A stretch of 64,000 bases of DNA, from the NCBI GenBank assembly GCA_030267325.1, contig JAJDJS010000001.1, positions 95,028-159,027 of the forward strand, in the 5' to 3' direction. Below are positions 52,826-62,581 of this stretch, in pieces. Position 1 is the first letter of the stretch. Each line of letters opens with the position of its first letter. The DNA is from Desulfosarcina sp. OttesenSCG-928-A07. GTDB lineage: Bacteria > Desulfobacterota > Desulfobacteria > Desulfobacterales > Desulfosarcinaceae. The position numbers and the translations under genes were made by a program. The notes under the pieces are model-generated. The model saw only the letters and a program-made list of their open reading frames with translations. It ran no database searches and was not told where the DNA came from.

Positions 52826-55800
52826 CAGGCACTTCCTTTTGCGTCAGAGGGGTCAGGTGTTATCTTTTGTGTTTTCTGCGGTTTGAACCTCCGGAGCGTG
52901 GCTTCCTGCAGGGTCTGGAAACCGGCATACAGTCCGGGAATCAGAAAAATGCCCACCAGGGTGGCGGCCAACATACCAAAAAAAACGGTGGTACCGATGG
53001 CCTGACGGCTGGCCGCGCCCGCACCGCTGGCCAGGATCAGGGGAAAGATGCCCAGGATAAAGGAAAACGCCGTCATCAAAACTGCCCTGAACCGCATGCG
53101 GGCACCGGTGACCGCTGCCTCAAAAATGGAATCGCCGGCCCGGCGGCACTCGCTGGAAAACTCCACAATCAAAATTGCGTTTTTGGCTGCCAGCCCCACC
53201 AGCATGACCAGACCGATCTGGGCATAGATGGAAAGCGACATCCCCCTGGCCAGAAGGCCGGCCAAAGCGCCCAACACCGCCACCACAATGGAGATGATGA
53301 CCGGCAGCGGCTGGGTCCAGCTTTCATACTGGGCCACCAAGAATAGATAAGCGAAAATCAGCGCCAATACAATCATGATGACGGCTTCATTGCCGATTTT
53401 CTTTTCCTGATAACTCATACCCGACCATTCAAAGCCGTATCCGCGGGGCAGGGTCTCGCCCGCGATTTTTTCCACGATGGAAAGGGATTCGCCGGAACTG
53501 ACTCCCGGCATGGCCGTACCGATGAAGCTGGCCGACGAAAACTGGTTGAACCGGGATACGGACTGGGGCCCCAGGGTGGTGGAAACGGTAAGCAGGCTGG
53601 ACAGCGGCACCATGTGGCCGTCATCGCTGCGGACATAGAGCCGGGAGATGTCGCTGGCGGTCTGGCGGAACCGGGCGTCCGCCTGTACCACCACCTGAAA
53701 AACGCGGTCGTACAGGTTGATGTCATTGACATAGCGGGACCCCAGCTGGGCCTGAAGGGTTGAAAATACCCGGCTGACCGGAACATTCAGGGTTCTGGCC
53801 TTGGTCCGGTCCAGGTTGATGGAAAGCTGGGGCACATTGGCGGAATAGGACGAAAACGCGTAGGCAATGGATGGATCCTGGTTGATGGCCACCATCAGGC
53901 CTTTGACCACGCTGTCCAGTTCCTGGGGGGACTGGCCTTCAAGGGCCTGAAGTTCCAGACTGAGACCGCCGGACACTCCCAGCCCCTGAATGGCCGGGGG
54001 AATAAAAACATTGATGTTGGCGCCGGGGATGGCATCGGCAATGCCGCGAATTTTGTTTTGCACTGCCCGGATCTGAAGGTCGGGCGTATCCCGCTGATCC
54101 CAGGGCGTAAGGCCCACCAGGGCGATGCCGCCGTTTTCACCCGCCCCGCTCACAATGCTGAACCCCCGGATACCGATGACAAACTCCACCCCTTCAAGGG
54201 CCTTGATCTGATCGGAAAGAGAATCCACCAGGGCCGTGGTCCGGCCAAAGGCGGCGCCGTCGGGAAGCTGAACATCCACAATCATAAACCCCTTGTCTTC
54301 TTCCGGCAGAAAACTTGTTGGGATATCGCCGAAAACACGCCACACCACCAGACTGATACCTGCCACAATCAAAAAGGTGATCCCCAGTTTGCGGACCAGC
54401 CACCCGGAAACCGAAACATACACATTGCGGGACCGGTCCAGCGCCCTGTTGAACCAGGCAAGGGGTCCTTTTTGGGTGGGTTCGGGCACTCTCAGCAACA
54501 GGCTGCACAGGGCCGGGCTCAGGGTCAGGGCATTGACGGAAGAAATCACCACCGACACACAGATGGTGACGGCAAACTGCTGGTAAATCTGGCCGGTAAT
54601 GCCCGGCAGAAATCCCACTGGAACAAAAACGGCCAGGAGTACCAGGGTGGTGGCAATGACAGGGCCCGTCACCTGGTCCATGGATTTGAAAGTGGCCTCC
54701 ACCGATGAAAGCCCCTCATCCGCCATGACCCGCTGGACATTTTCCACCACCACAATGGCATCATCCACCACAAGGCCGATGGCCAGGATCAGGGCGAACA
54801 GGGTGATGGTGTTGGCGGAATACCCCAAGATCAGAAGAAACGCAAAGGTGCCGACCAGGGATACGGGAATGGTCAAAGAGGGAATCAGGGTGGCGCGCCA
54901 GTCCTGGAGAAACACATAGGTAACGCCCACCACCAACAGAAAGGTGATGATCAGCGTCAGGATGATCTCTTCAATGGCGGCGGCCACAAACTCAGTGGAG
55001 TCATAAATCACGCCGTATTGCACCCCTTCCGGAAGCCGGGCGTCGATGTTTTTCAGCTCTTCCCGGACCCTTTCCATGGTCTCCAGGGCATTGGTTCCCG
55101 GCGTCTGGTAAATGGCAAGGGGGGTTCCGGATTTTCCGTTGAGGGTGCCGGCGTTGGCGTAGGAAATACTGCCCAGCTCCACCCGGGCGACATCCTTGAG
55201 GCGCACCACGCCGCCCTGGGGATTGGTCTGAATGACAATATCCTTGAATTCCGCTTCTGTGGACAGTCTTCCCCTGACCTTTAACGTATACTGGATCTGC
55301 TGGTCATCGGGCATGGGGGCAATGCCGATGGAGCCGGCGGCGGCCAGAAGATTCTGCTCCCGGATGGCGCTTATCACATCATCGGCGGTCAGCCCCAGGG
55401 CAGTGAGCCGGATCGGGTCCAGCCAGATCCGCATGCTGTAATCCTGGGACCCGAAGGCGCTGGCATCGCTCACGCCTTCCACCCGCATCAGGGTGTCCCG
55501 GACGTTGATGGACACCCAGTTGGCCAGGGTCACCACATTCTTGTCCGGATCGTCATAATAAAAGAAAAGCACGCCCAGCATGTCGGAGGAGCGCTGGCGC
55601 ACGGAGATGCCCTGCTCGATCACCTCGGCGGGCAGATTGGACTGGGCTTCCTGAACCCGGTTGAGCACATTGACCTGGGCCATGTCCGGATCAGTGCCCA
55701 CATCAAAATAAATGGAAAGAGAATAGCTGCCCGTATTGGTGGAGGAAGACGACATATACATCATGTTGTCCACGCCGTTGATCTGGGATTCCAGGGGCGA

Positions 55801-55992
55801 GGCCACGGAGGCGGCCACTTCTTCGGCATTGGCGCCGGGATAGGTGGCGCTGACGTAGATCTCCGGGGGAACAATGTTGTCCGGGTATTCGGACACCGGA
55901 ATATTCAAAATGGCCAGAAATCCGGCAAGGGTGATGATCAGGGAAATCACCATGGCCAGACGGGGCCGCTGGATGAAGAGTCTGGAAAGCAT
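52825..55992 (-). CDS. RND multidrug efflux pump, HAE1 family
   Basis: 1055 aa from ATG 55992 with AGAGG upstream. Twelve membrane helices and two large periplasmic loops. N-terminus [20 protein letters not shown]; proton-relay aspartates in [20 protein letters not shown] (helix 4); [31 protein letters not shown]; and [15 protein letters not shown] near the end. Closest to AcrB/MexF-type pumps. The operon order is adaptor, pump, outer-membrane factor, MFS transporter. Confidence 0.95.
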   Translation of the reverse strand: MLSRLFIQRPRLAMVISLIITLAGFLAILNIPVSEYPDNIVPPEIYVSATYPGANAEEVAASVASPLESQINGVDNMMYMSSSSTNTGSYSLSIYFDVGTDPDMAQVNVLNRVQEAQSNLPAEVIEQGISVRQRSSDMLGVLFFYYDDPDKNVVTLANWVSINVRDTLMRVEGVSDASAFGSQDYSMRIWLDPIRLTALGLTADDVISAIREQNLLAAAGSIGIAPMPDDQQIQYTLKVRGRLSTEAEFKDIVIQTNPQGGVVRLKDVARVELGSISYANAGTLNGKSGTPLAIYQTPGTNALETMERVREELKNIDARLPEGVQYGVIYDSTEFVAAAIEEIILTLIITFLLVVGVTYVFLQDWRATLIPSLTIPVSLVGTFAFLLILGYSANTITLFALILAIGLVVDDAIVVVENVQRVMADEGLSSVEATFKSMDQVTGPVIATTLVLLAVFVPVGFLPGITGQIYQQFAVTICVSVVISSVNALTLSPALCSLLLRVPEPTQKGPLAWFNRALDRSRNVYVSVSGWLVRKLGITFLIVAGISLVVWRVFGDIPTSFLPEEDKGFMIVDVQLPDGAAFGRTTALVDSLSDQIKALEGVEFVIGIRGFSIVSGAGENGGIALVGLTPWDQRDTPDLQIRAVQNKIRGIADAIPGANINVFIPPAIQGLGVSGGLSLELQALEGQSPQELDSVVKGLMVAINQDPSIAYAFSSYSANVPQLSINLDRTKARTLNVPVSRVFSTLQAQLGSRYVNDINLYDRVFQVVVQADARFRQTASDISRLYVRSDDGHMVPLSSLLTVSTTLGPQSVSRFNQFSSASFIGTAMPGVSSGESLSIVEKIAGETLPRGYGFEWSGMSYQEKKIGNEAVIMIVLALIFAYLFLVAQYESWTQPLPVIISIVVAVLGALAGLLARGMSLSIYAQIGLVMLVGLAAKNAILIVEFSSECRRAGDSIFEAAVTGARMRFRAVLMTAFSFILGIFPLILASGAGAASRQAIGTTVFFGMLAATLVGIFLIPGLYAGFQTLQEATLRRFKPQKTQKITPDPSDAKGSA

Positions 55993-56020
55993 AAACGCCT
56001 CTTTCACACTTGCAGTGCAA

Positions 56021-56156
56021 GCAGGGGCGCTTCGCGAAGCGCCCGGTTCATTTTACGTTCTTGGTGCAGGGGCGATCGGTTCAGGGGCGGTTCACGAACC
56101 GTCCGGTTCACTTTACGTCTCTCGGCGCAAGGGCGCTTCGCGAAGCGCCCCTACAA
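56021..56156. repeat. Cluster of GC palindromes
   Basis: Three linked units in the gap between adaptor and pump: GGGCGCTTCGCGAAGCGCCC (56025-56044), GGGCGGTTCACGAACCGTCC (56085-56104) and again GGGCGCTTCGCGAAGCGCCC (56131-56150), joined by near-direct repeats CGGTTCATTTTACGT and CGGTTCACTTTACGT. REP/BIME-like; could set relative expression of adaptor and pump. A related element is at 63151-63198. Confidence 0.8.
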
Positions 56157-56181
56157 CGCCCCCTCATTTATTTTGTTAAAT

Positions 56182-57345
56182 TCAATCCGTGCGTGCGGGC
56201 TGGGGATTGACGACCTGCCCGGACCGAACTTTCTGGACGCCTGATACAATAACGGTTTCGCCAACCATGAGTCCGTCGCTGACACCCCATTCGGTCTCGA
56301 TGGTGGAAGTGGTGACAATATCGCGCCGCTGGGCCCGGTTATCGGCGCCCACCACAAACACATACTGGCCTTTTTGATCTTCCAGGACAGCGCTCTGGGG
56401 CACCACGATCATTTCTTTGGGAGCCGCCAGACTGATCGCCACGGTCACGAATTCGCCGGGCATCAGAATGTCGTCGGGATTGTCAAAAATCGCCCGGATC
56501 GCCACGGTGCCAGTGGCCCGGTCCACTTCATTGTCGATAAATTCAATGCGGCCGGCATGTTCGTACAGGGTGCCGTTGGACAGACGCAGGCGCGGCACAA
56601 AATTCGCGCGGGACACTTTCTGGGGATGGGATTTTATATCCAGCATGGCGGATACCCGGTCCACCTCGCTGATGGCAAACACCACCCGGATGGGATCCAG
56701 TTGAACAATCCGGGCCAACCGTCCGGAATCCGGTCCAACAAGATTCCCCTGGGTGATGGCTGATGCGCCGATGCGGCCGGTGATGGGAGATTGAATGGTG
56801 GTGTAGCCCAGATTGAGTTTTGAAACTTCCAGGGCGGCAAGGGCCTGGTCCACCTTGGCCTTGGCTTCCTGTTCACTGGCCAGGGCGGTTTCCTGATCGG
56901 TTTTGGAAACTCCGCCTGATCGCACGGATGCGAGCCGTTCCCGGTACTGCCGGGCTTTTCGCAACGCGGCTTGGGCCTCAGCAGCCTTGGCTGCATCGGC
57001 ATTGACCTGGGCCTGATACGGCGCCTGCTCAATGATATAGAGTAAATCCCCGGTATTGACCCGGCTGCCTTCCTGGAACTTCACCTGTTCCAGGTAGCCG
57101 GTCACCCGGGCCGGCACATCAACGGCCTGAAGGGCCTCCACCCGGCCCACATGTTCTGTGGGCGGATTGACTGCCTTTTGGGTGATCAGGGCGACCTGCA
57201 CCAGGGGCGGAGGCGCTTGCTCGGCTGACTGGGAGAATGCCGGTGATGGGGGAATCAAAAAAAAGAAGACCAGGGCAAAAAAGATTCCGGCCAGAGGGCC
57301 ATGGAGCCGGGTGCCGCAGGAACGGAAGCAGTGAAAAGCAATCAT
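56182..57345 (-). CDS. RND efflux periplasmic adaptor (membrane fusion protein)
   Basis: 387 aa from ATG 57345; an in-frame GTG at 57372 lies in a repeat element and is less likely. Signal segment GPLAGIFFALVFFFLIPPSP with cleavage near FSQ. Adaptor order: lipoyl half (GRVEALQAVDVPARVTGYLEQVKFQEGS), alpha-hairpin (about 100-170), second lipoyl half (LNLGYTTIQSPITGRIGAS), beta-barrel and membrane-proximal domains. The Shine-Dalgarno AAAGGA is formed at the edge of MITE-like copy D. First gene of the operon; divergent from the TetR gene, its likely repressor. Confidence 0.93.
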   Translation of the reverse strand: MIAFHCFRSCGTRLHGPLAGIFFALVFFFLIPPSPAFSQSAEQAPPPLVQVALITQKAVNPPTEHVGRVEALQAVDVPARVTGYLEQVKFQEGSRVNTGDLLYIIEQAPYQAQVNADAAKAAEAQAALRKARQYRERLASVRSGGVSKTDQETALASEQEAKAKVDQALAALEVSKLNLGYTTIQSPITGRIGASAITQGNLVGPDSGRLARIVQLDPIRVVFAISEVDRVSAMLDIKSHPQKVSRANFVPRLRLSNGTLYEHAGRIEFIDNEVDRATGTVAIRAIFDNPDDILMPGEFVTVAISLAAPKEMIVVPQSAVLEDQKGQYVFVVGADNRAQRRDIVTTSTIETEWGVSDGLMVGETVIVSGVQKVRSGQVVNPQPARTD

Positions 57346-57356
57346 GGTGGCCAATC

Positions 57357-57478
57357 CTTTAGGTAGTGTCACCTTAAGAAAGATAACAATTTGACGTTAT
57401 TGCATCAAACAGGATTCCTGGGTTTTATCAATATTGACTGATTTCAGTCTGTTAAAAAATCGATACAGACACTATCCA
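57357..57478 (+). repeat. MITE-like element, copy D
   Basis: TTTAGGTAGTGTCACCTTAA at the left and CAGACACTATCC at the right. The middle is the most diverged copy but keeps ATCAAACAGGAT, ATTGACTGATTTCA and CTGTTA in register. On the minus strand its left end reads GACACTACCTAAAGGA, giving the adaptor gene its ribosome binding site. Confidence 0.82.
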
Positions 57479-57645
57479 TGTGTTTTTGAAAACATGCTGA
57501 GGGTCTGGTCATTATCAGGCATAATTCCGCAGCAAGCAGAATGTGTGACAGATAACAAACTCCGTTGACTTTTTCAAATATTTTTTTTAAAAATTTTTTT
57601 GAAAAAAAATAATAAAATTTATGAGAAAATAAAATTCTATAAAAA
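57479..57645. promoter_or_regulatory. AT-rich divergent control region of the efflux operon
   Basis: Between the two repeat copies. TGTTTTTGAAAACA (57481-57494) is a perfect 14-bp dyad and a candidate TetR-family operator. TTGACT (57565-57570), 17 bp, TAAAAA (57588-57593) could be a rightward promoter. The stretch 57571-57640 is almost pure A and T. Confidence 0.4.
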
Positions 57646-57767
57646 ATAGATCATGTCGCCTTAAAAATATAATGATTTTAACTTGTTATATCAAAAAAGA
57701 TCTCACGATTCTGTTGATAGTCAATGGTTCCAAATTGTTACAGGATCGAGACGACACGATCTAAGGC
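57646..57767 (+). repeat. MITE-like element, copy E
   Basis: ATAGATCATGTCGCCTTAAA at the left, GAGACGACACGATCTAAGG at the right; inside, TATAATGATTTTAACTTGTT, AAAAAAGATCTCACGAT and TTGTTACAGGATCGAGACG align with copies A and B. It lies in the untranslated leader of the TetR gene, 28 bp before its ATG. Confidence 0.87.
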
Positions 57768-57795
57768 TTCCCGTGAAAACAAAAGGGAGTGTGTG

Positions 57796-58440
57796 ATGAC
57801 CAAACGAAAAGATGGGCAAATCACCCGGCAGAAAATTCTTGATGCAGCTTGTGATATTTTTTCGGAAAAAGGATTTCGCCAGGCCAGGGTCACAGAGATT
57901 TGCAAGCGGGCGGGCATTAATCTGGCGGCGGTGAATTATTATTTTGGTGACAAGAAAAACCTGTATGTGGAGGCCTGGCGGCAGGCGATGGACCAGTTCA
58001 TGGTGTCGGATGTGCTTCCCCCGCGATCCCTGCCGCCCGAGGAACGGCTCCGGCAGGCGATCCGCAATATTATCCAAAAGGTGCTGGATGACCGGACCGG
58101 CAGTCATTTTCGGCGGATTGAACTCATGGAACTGGCCAATCCAACGGGGCTGATTGACGATGCCTGGAGAGCCCTCATCGCTCCCCGGCAGGAAGAGATG
58201 TTTCAGCTGATCCGGGATATCATGGGGCCTGACGTGCCGGAAGAATCGGTGCGGCTGTGCAAGATGAGCATCATCAACCAGTGTCGGGGCTATATTCTGA
58301 ACCAGAAATCCCGGATGGGAATGATGGGCGAGGCCTTTGACACATCCACAGACCAGGCGGATCGCATTGCCGAACACATCACCTGTTTTTCCATTGCCGG
58401 TATCCGGGCCGTGTGCAGCCGGAATACTGCCGACTTCTGA
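57796..58440 (+). CDS. TetR-family regulator, CecR-like
   Basis: 214 aa from ATG 57796 (AAAAGGGAG upstream). N-terminal TetR HTH: RQKILDAACDIFSEKGFRQARVTEICKRAGINLAAVNYYFGDKKNLY (about 10-56; given here in parts by its hallmark AVNYYFGDKKNLYVEAW). The C-terminal ligand domain with RLRQAIRNIIQKVLDD, HFRRIELMELANPTGLIDDAWR and INQCRGYILNQ resembles the CecR/YbiH group, which commonly represses adjacent RND or ABC efflux genes. It is divergent from the RND operon and should respond to its substrates. Confidence 0.88.
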   Translation: MTKRKDGQITRQKILDAACDIFSEKGFRQARVTEICKRAGINLAAVNYYFGDKKNLYVEAWRQAMDQFMVSDVLPPRSLPPEERLRQAIRNIIQKVLDDRTGSHFRRIELMELANPTGLIDDAWRALIAPRQEEMFQLIRDIMGPDVPEESVRLCKMSIINQCRGYILNQKSRMGMMGEAFDTSTDQADRIAEHITCFSIAGIRAVCSRNTADF

Positions 58441-58560
58441 AACCGCGCCATCATCAGCGGGTGTCCTGGGCGCATTTTGAGCACCTTCAGGATTTTTGAC
58501 CGTGATGGCGGCGGGCGTTCCGGGCGCCCGCATGACTCAGCCATGCCGTAAGACCTGGTT

Positions 58561-61071
58561 TCACAGGGGGATACCCGGAAGGGAGGGAATCTCCGGCAGG
58601 GGTGTCAGCCCCCAGATCCGGTCGGCATATTCCTTTACGGATCGGTCACTTGAGAATTTTCCCATTCGGGCGGTGTTCAGGATGGATTTCCGGGTCCATT
58701 CTTCATGATTCATAAAAAGCGTTGCTGCTTTTTCCTGGGTGTCCACATAGGCCCGGTAATCGGCCAGAACCATGTAAAAATCCCCTTTCTGGAGCAGGGA
58801 TTCAATAATGGGCGCAAACAGATGCGGATCATCCGGTGAAAAATCACCCCGCATGATGCTGTCCAGCGCCAGCCGCAACTCCCAGTCGGTGTCATAATAA
58901 TGCCGGGGATCGTAGCCGTTTTTCCGCATGCGGGCAATGTCCTCAACGGTCAGGCCGAAGACGAAAAAGTTGTCCTTTCCCACTTCTTCCATGATTTCCA
59001 CATTGGCGCCGTCCAGGGTGCCGATGGTCAGGGCACCGTTGAGGCTCATTTTCATGTTGCCGGTCCCGGACGCTTCCATTCCGGCCGTTGAAATCTGTTC
59101 GGACAAATCCGCTGCCGGCATAATTTTTTCAGCCTGGGAAACGCAGTAATTGGGAAGAAAAAGCACCCGCAGTTTTTCCCGGACATCCGCATTGGTGTTG
59201 GTAACCGCAGCTACCGAATTGATCAGTTTGATGATCCGCTTGGCCTGGTGATAGGCCGGTGCTGCCTTTCCGGAAAAAATAACGGTGCGCGGGACCATAT
59301 GTCCTTCAGGATTCATCCGGATGCGGTGATACAGGGTGATCACATGCAAAATGTTGAGCAGTTGGCGCTTGTATTCGTGAATCCGTTTGATCTGGGCGGA
59401 AAACAGGGTGTCCGGATTCACGCCCAAGCCGATTTTCCGCTGGATATAGTGGGCCAGCCGCTTTTTGTTGTCCCGTTTGCTTTTGGCCCACCGCTCGCGG
59501 AATGCGGCATCATCGGCAAAGGGCTCCAGCTTGTGCAATTGTTCCAGATTCGTGATCCAGTCCGGACCAATGGCGTCGGTGATCAGCTTCGCCAGAATGG
59601 GGTTTGCCTGGGCCAGCCACCGCCTGGGGGTGACGCCGTTGGTCACATTGGTGAACCGGTTGGGATAAATGGCGTCAAAGTCTTTGAACAGATTTTTTTT
59701 GAGGATCTGGCTGTGCAGTCTGGCCACACCATTGACCGTGTGGCTGGCGACAATCGCCAGGTGCGCCATCTGGACCCGTTTTTCACCGTCTTCCGAAATC
59801 AGGGAGACCCGACGGGCCAGATCATCATGGCCTTCTTTTGATGGAAGGTTCTGAAGCCCTTCCAGAAACCGGCGATTGATCTCAAAAATAATTTCCATGT
59901 GCCGGGGAAGAAGGCGGCGAAGCAGATCCACAGACCAGGTTTCAAGGGCTTCGGGCAAAATGGTATGATTGGTGTAGGCAAAGGTTTTTTCGCAGATTCG
60001 CCAGGCCTTTTCCCACGGTAAGTCTTCTTCATCCATGAGTACCCGCATGAGTTCGGGAATGGCAATGGCCGGGTGGGTATCGTTGAGCTGGATGGCCACA
60101 AAATTGGGAAATTCGGAAAAATCCTGATTAAGCTTGTGGAAACGCCGGATGATATCGGCAATGGTGGCGGCAACGAAAAAATACTGCTGCTTGAGGCGCA
60201 GCTCCCGTCCGGCTTCTTTTTCGTCACTGGGGTAGAGCACGCTGGAGATGGTTTCCGTATGGACCTTGGCTTCCACCGCACCGATGTAATCTCCCTGATT
60301 AAACTCTTCCAGGTTGAATTCCCGGCTGGATTTGGCCCGCCACAACCGCATGTTGGTGACAAAGTTGTCGCCGTATCCGGGAACCAGAATGTCGCAGGCC
60401 ATGGCCATGACCACCTCGCCGTCCACCCAGCGGAAGCATGTCTGGCCGGCGGCGTTGATGTACATTTCCGTGCGGCCGTAAAACCGGACCGGCGTTAAGT
60501 ATTCTCCCCGGACGATTTCCCATGGGGTGCCTTTCCGGGCCCAGTTATCGCATTGTTCCCGCTGCCATCCGTTTTCGATGATCTGATGAAAGATGCCGTA
60601 ATCGTAGCAGATGCCGTAGCCGTAGGCCGGGTAGTCCAGGCAGGCCAGTGAATCCATGTAGCAGGAGGCCAGACGGCCAAGGCCGCCGTTTCCCAGCCCC
60701 GCATCCCATTCTTCTTCTTCCAGTTCTTCCAGATCAAACCCCAGTTCTTCCACCGCCTGGCGGGCCTCTTCCACCATCTGAAGGCTGATGAGATAATTCA
60801 TGAGAAAACGACCCGGAAGAAATTCCATGGAGAGAAAATAAACCCTTTTGGAATCGGTATCATATTGGGACCGCTGGGTCCGGATCCACCGGTAGATCAG
60901 GCGGTCGCGGACGGTGTAGGCCAGTCCCATGAAACAGGCGTGACGGTTTGGCTTTTCCGGATCCCGCCCCAGGGACAGCCAGATATGGCGCCGGATTTCA
61001 TCGACCAGGGGTATTTGGGAAATTAAACGGCGCAGTACATTCCACCTGTCTTCTTGGGTTTTGTTAGCCAT
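58561..61071 (-). CDS. glgP: Glycogen/starch/alpha-glucan phosphorylase
   Basis: 836 aa, glycosyltransferase family 35, full length. N-terminal domain with YFLSMEFLPGRFLMNYLISL and LGNGGLGRLASCYMDSLA; C-terminal domain with the PLP-binding Lys in EASGTGNMKMSLNGALTIGT (near 665-684) and DGANVEIMEEVG. Releases glucose-1-phosphate from glycogen. AAGGAG lies eight bases before the ATG. No other glycogen genes are nearby. Confidence 0.96.
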   Translation of the reverse strand: MANKTQEDRWNVLRRLISQIPLVDEIRRHIWLSLGRDPEKPNRHACFMGLAYTVRDRLIYRWIRTQRSQYDTDSKRVYFLSMEFLPGRFLMNYLISLQMVEEARQAVEELGFDLEELEEEEWDAGLGNGGLGRLASCYMDSLACLDYPAYGYGICYDYGIFHQIIENGWQREQCDNWARKGTPWEIVRGEYLTPVRFYGRTEMYINAAGQTCFRWVDGEVVMAMACDILVPGYGDNFVTNMRLWRAKSSREFNLEEFNQGDYIGAVEAKVHTETISSVLYPSDEKEAGRELRLKQQYFFVAATIADIIRRFHKLNQDFSEFPNFVAIQLNDTHPAIAIPELMRVLMDEEDLPWEKAWRICEKTFAYTNHTILPEALETWSVDLLRRLLPRHMEIIFEINRRFLEGLQNLPSKEGHDDLARRVSLISEDGEKRVQMAHLAIVASHTVNGVARLHSQILKKNLFKDFDAIYPNRFTNVTNGVTPRRWLAQANPILAKLITDAIGPDWITNLEQLHKLEPFADDAAFRERWAKSKRDNKKRLAHYIQRKIGLGVNPDTLFSAQIKRIHEYKRQLLNILHVITLYHRIRMNPEGHMVPRTVIFSGKAAPAYHQAKRIIKLINSVAAVTNTNADVREKLRVLFLPNYCVSQAEKIMPAADLSEQISTAGMEASGTGNMKMSLNGALTIGTLDGANVEIMEEVGKDNFFVFGLTVEDIARMRKNGYDPRHYYDTDWELRLALDSIMRGDFSPDDPHLFAPIIESLLQKGDFYMVLADYRAYVDTQEKAATLFMNHEEWTRKSILNTARMGKFSSDRSVKEYADRIWGLTPLPEIPSLPGIPL

Positions 61072-61562
61072 GGTACATCTCCTTCCGGGGTTTTAGATGC
61101 GCAGGTCCGGTGGCCCGGTTGCATCAACGTGAGGCGGTTTCAAGGTCCTGAAAAAGAACAGGCCACGATCGAAGGCATGCGGGACTGCAAAGAGCAGAAT
61201 TTCTCATATTTTCCCGACAGGGCGAATGGGAAGAATGCGTCCGGCGGTCCGGGAAAATCAATTTTTATTTATACCAATGTCATGATGGATGCGGCAAGCG
61301 TCTATTTAAAATACCTGCCGCAGCATCCGACGTTTTACTTTTTAAAGATAAAACACGGGGCTTTGCAATGATTCAAAACCAGTCGGATGTCTGACCTGTT
61401 TTAAAAATCAGGAAGATTGAAAAAGATCGACGCACCGTTGACAGGGATCGGACCCTGCAATAACTTTTCCATTATGAGTGAGATTTCCAACAACCGAATC
61501 CTTAAACCCAAGGTCCTTTTTCATCGATGCAAACCTGAATCGATCAACAAGGAGGTAAAAAG
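61072..61562 (+). promoter_or_regulatory. Intergenic region with candidate hsp20 promoter
   Basis: 491 bp between divergent glgP and hsp20 without a believable gene (a 105-codon reading from 61054 lacks a start site and resembles nothing). TTGACA (61438-61443), 17 bp, TAACTT (61461-61466) is a sigma70-type promoter about 95 bp before the first Hsp20 gene; the spacer contains the dyad CAGGG-atcgga-CCCTG, a possible operator. No CIRCE element and no clear sigma32 promoter were found. Confidence 0.45.
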
Positions 61563-62015
61563 ATGATTTACAGAACATTGTTCGGCGCTCCTTACAAACG
61601 TTTGGGTACGCCCTTTGACGAATTTGACACCATGCGCCAACTGGGCCGCCTTCTGGGGGCTGCAACAGGTCGGACCGCAAGTCCGGATGCGGGTGTGTTT
61701 CCGGCAATCAACATCAGCGAAGATACAGACAATTACTACATCAGTGCGGAACTTCCCGGTGTGAAGGCAGCAGATCTGGATCTGAATGTAACGGCCAATC
61801 AATTGACCCTGGCCGGTGACCGCAAGATTTCGGAAGAAGCGGAAGATGTCCGCTACCACCGCCGGGAGCGGGAAGCCGGCCATTTTTCACGGGCCATTGC
61901 CCTTCCCGGCGATATTGATGCAGGTCGGGTGACCGCCAGGATGACAGACGGCGTTCTGGCCGTAACAGTTCCGAAAGCCGAAAAGGCCAAACCCAGACAG
62001 GTCAAAATTCAGTAA
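61563..62015 (+). CDS. Hsp20/alpha-crystallin family small heat-shock protein
   Basis: 150 aa. Variable N-terminal arm (about 1-50), alpha-crystallin domain with PAINISEDTDNYYISAELPGV and the terminal strand motif MTDGVLAVTVPKAEKAKPRQ. AAGGAGG stands six bases upstream. Holds unfolding proteins in large oligomers in the cytoplasm. Co-transcribed with a second Hsp20 gene 30 bp downstream. Confidence 0.93.
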   Translation: MIYRTLFGAPYKRLGTPFDEFDTMRQLGRLLGAATGRTASPDAGVFPAINISEDTDNYYISAELPGVKAADLDLNVTANQLTLAGDRKISEEAEDVRYHRREREAGHFSRAIALPGDIDAGRVTARMTDGVLAVTVPKAEKAKPRQVKIQ

Positions 62016-62045
62016 TAACAGTTAACCTGAAAGGAGGAACAGATC

Positions 62046-62450
62046 ATGGCAGATACCCAATCCATGAAAGTGAGGGAAAAACAGGAAGTGGCGTCTTCCG
62101 CAGAACCCACAAAGCCCGGCCCTGTGTTTACGCCCAATGTGGATATTTTCGAGACAGACAAAAGTCTTACACTCCTGGTGGACATGCCCGGCGTGCGTGC
62201 GGAAGATCTGAATGTGGATTTGCGGGATGATACGTTGACCCTGACAGGTGATGTGAGTCCGGAACGGGATCTTCCGGGTGAACCGGTGTATACCGAATAT
62301 AAAACCGGTCGGTACTACCGGCAGTTTACCCTTTCAGAAGTCATTTCCCAGGATAAAATTGACGCCAGTCTCAGCGACGGCGTATTGCGGCTGACCCTTC
62401 CCAAGGTAGAGAAAGCAACGCCCCGGCGCATCGCTGTTCAGGCCGGATAA
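62046..62450 (+). CDS. Hsp20/alpha-crystallin family small heat-shock protein
   Basis: 134 aa, with a shorter N-terminal arm. Crystallin domain: FTPNVDIFETDKSLTLLVDMPGV, DDTLTLTGDV, YRQFTLSEVISQDKIDASLSDG and the end VLRLTLPKVEKATPRRIAV. AAAGGAGG upstream. Class A/B pairs of small heat-shock proteins like this often form mixed oligomers. A strong terminator follows. Confidence 0.93.
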   Translation: MADTQSMKVREKQEVASSAEPTKPGPVFTPNVDIFETDKSLTLLVDMPGVRAEDLNVDLRDDTLTLTGDVSPERDLPGEPVYTEYKTGRYYRQFTLSEVISQDKIDASLSDGVLRLTLPKVEKATPRRIAVQAG

Positions 62451-62474
62451 CCCGGAAGCGGGTAACCTGTGTGG

Positions 62475-62515
62475 CCACCGGAAAGAGATGGTTTCTTTCC
62501 GGTGGATTTTTATTT
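62475..62515 (+). terminator. Intrinsic terminator of the hsp20 pair
   Basis: CCACCGGAAAG (62475-62485) and CTTTCCGGTGG (62495-62505) form a perfect 11-bp stem with a 9-base loop, followed by ATTTTTATTTA. Confidence 0.9.
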
Positions 62516-62581
62516 ATGCGAAAGGTTCGGTGCTTTGCGGCCAGTGTGGGTGCGTGAACAAAAAATCCTGACGGATACGTT

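Noticed and set aside
61054..61371. 105-codon plus-strand frame between glgP and hsp20
   Set aside because: Starts inside glgP on the other strand, lacks a ribosome site and has no conserved features.
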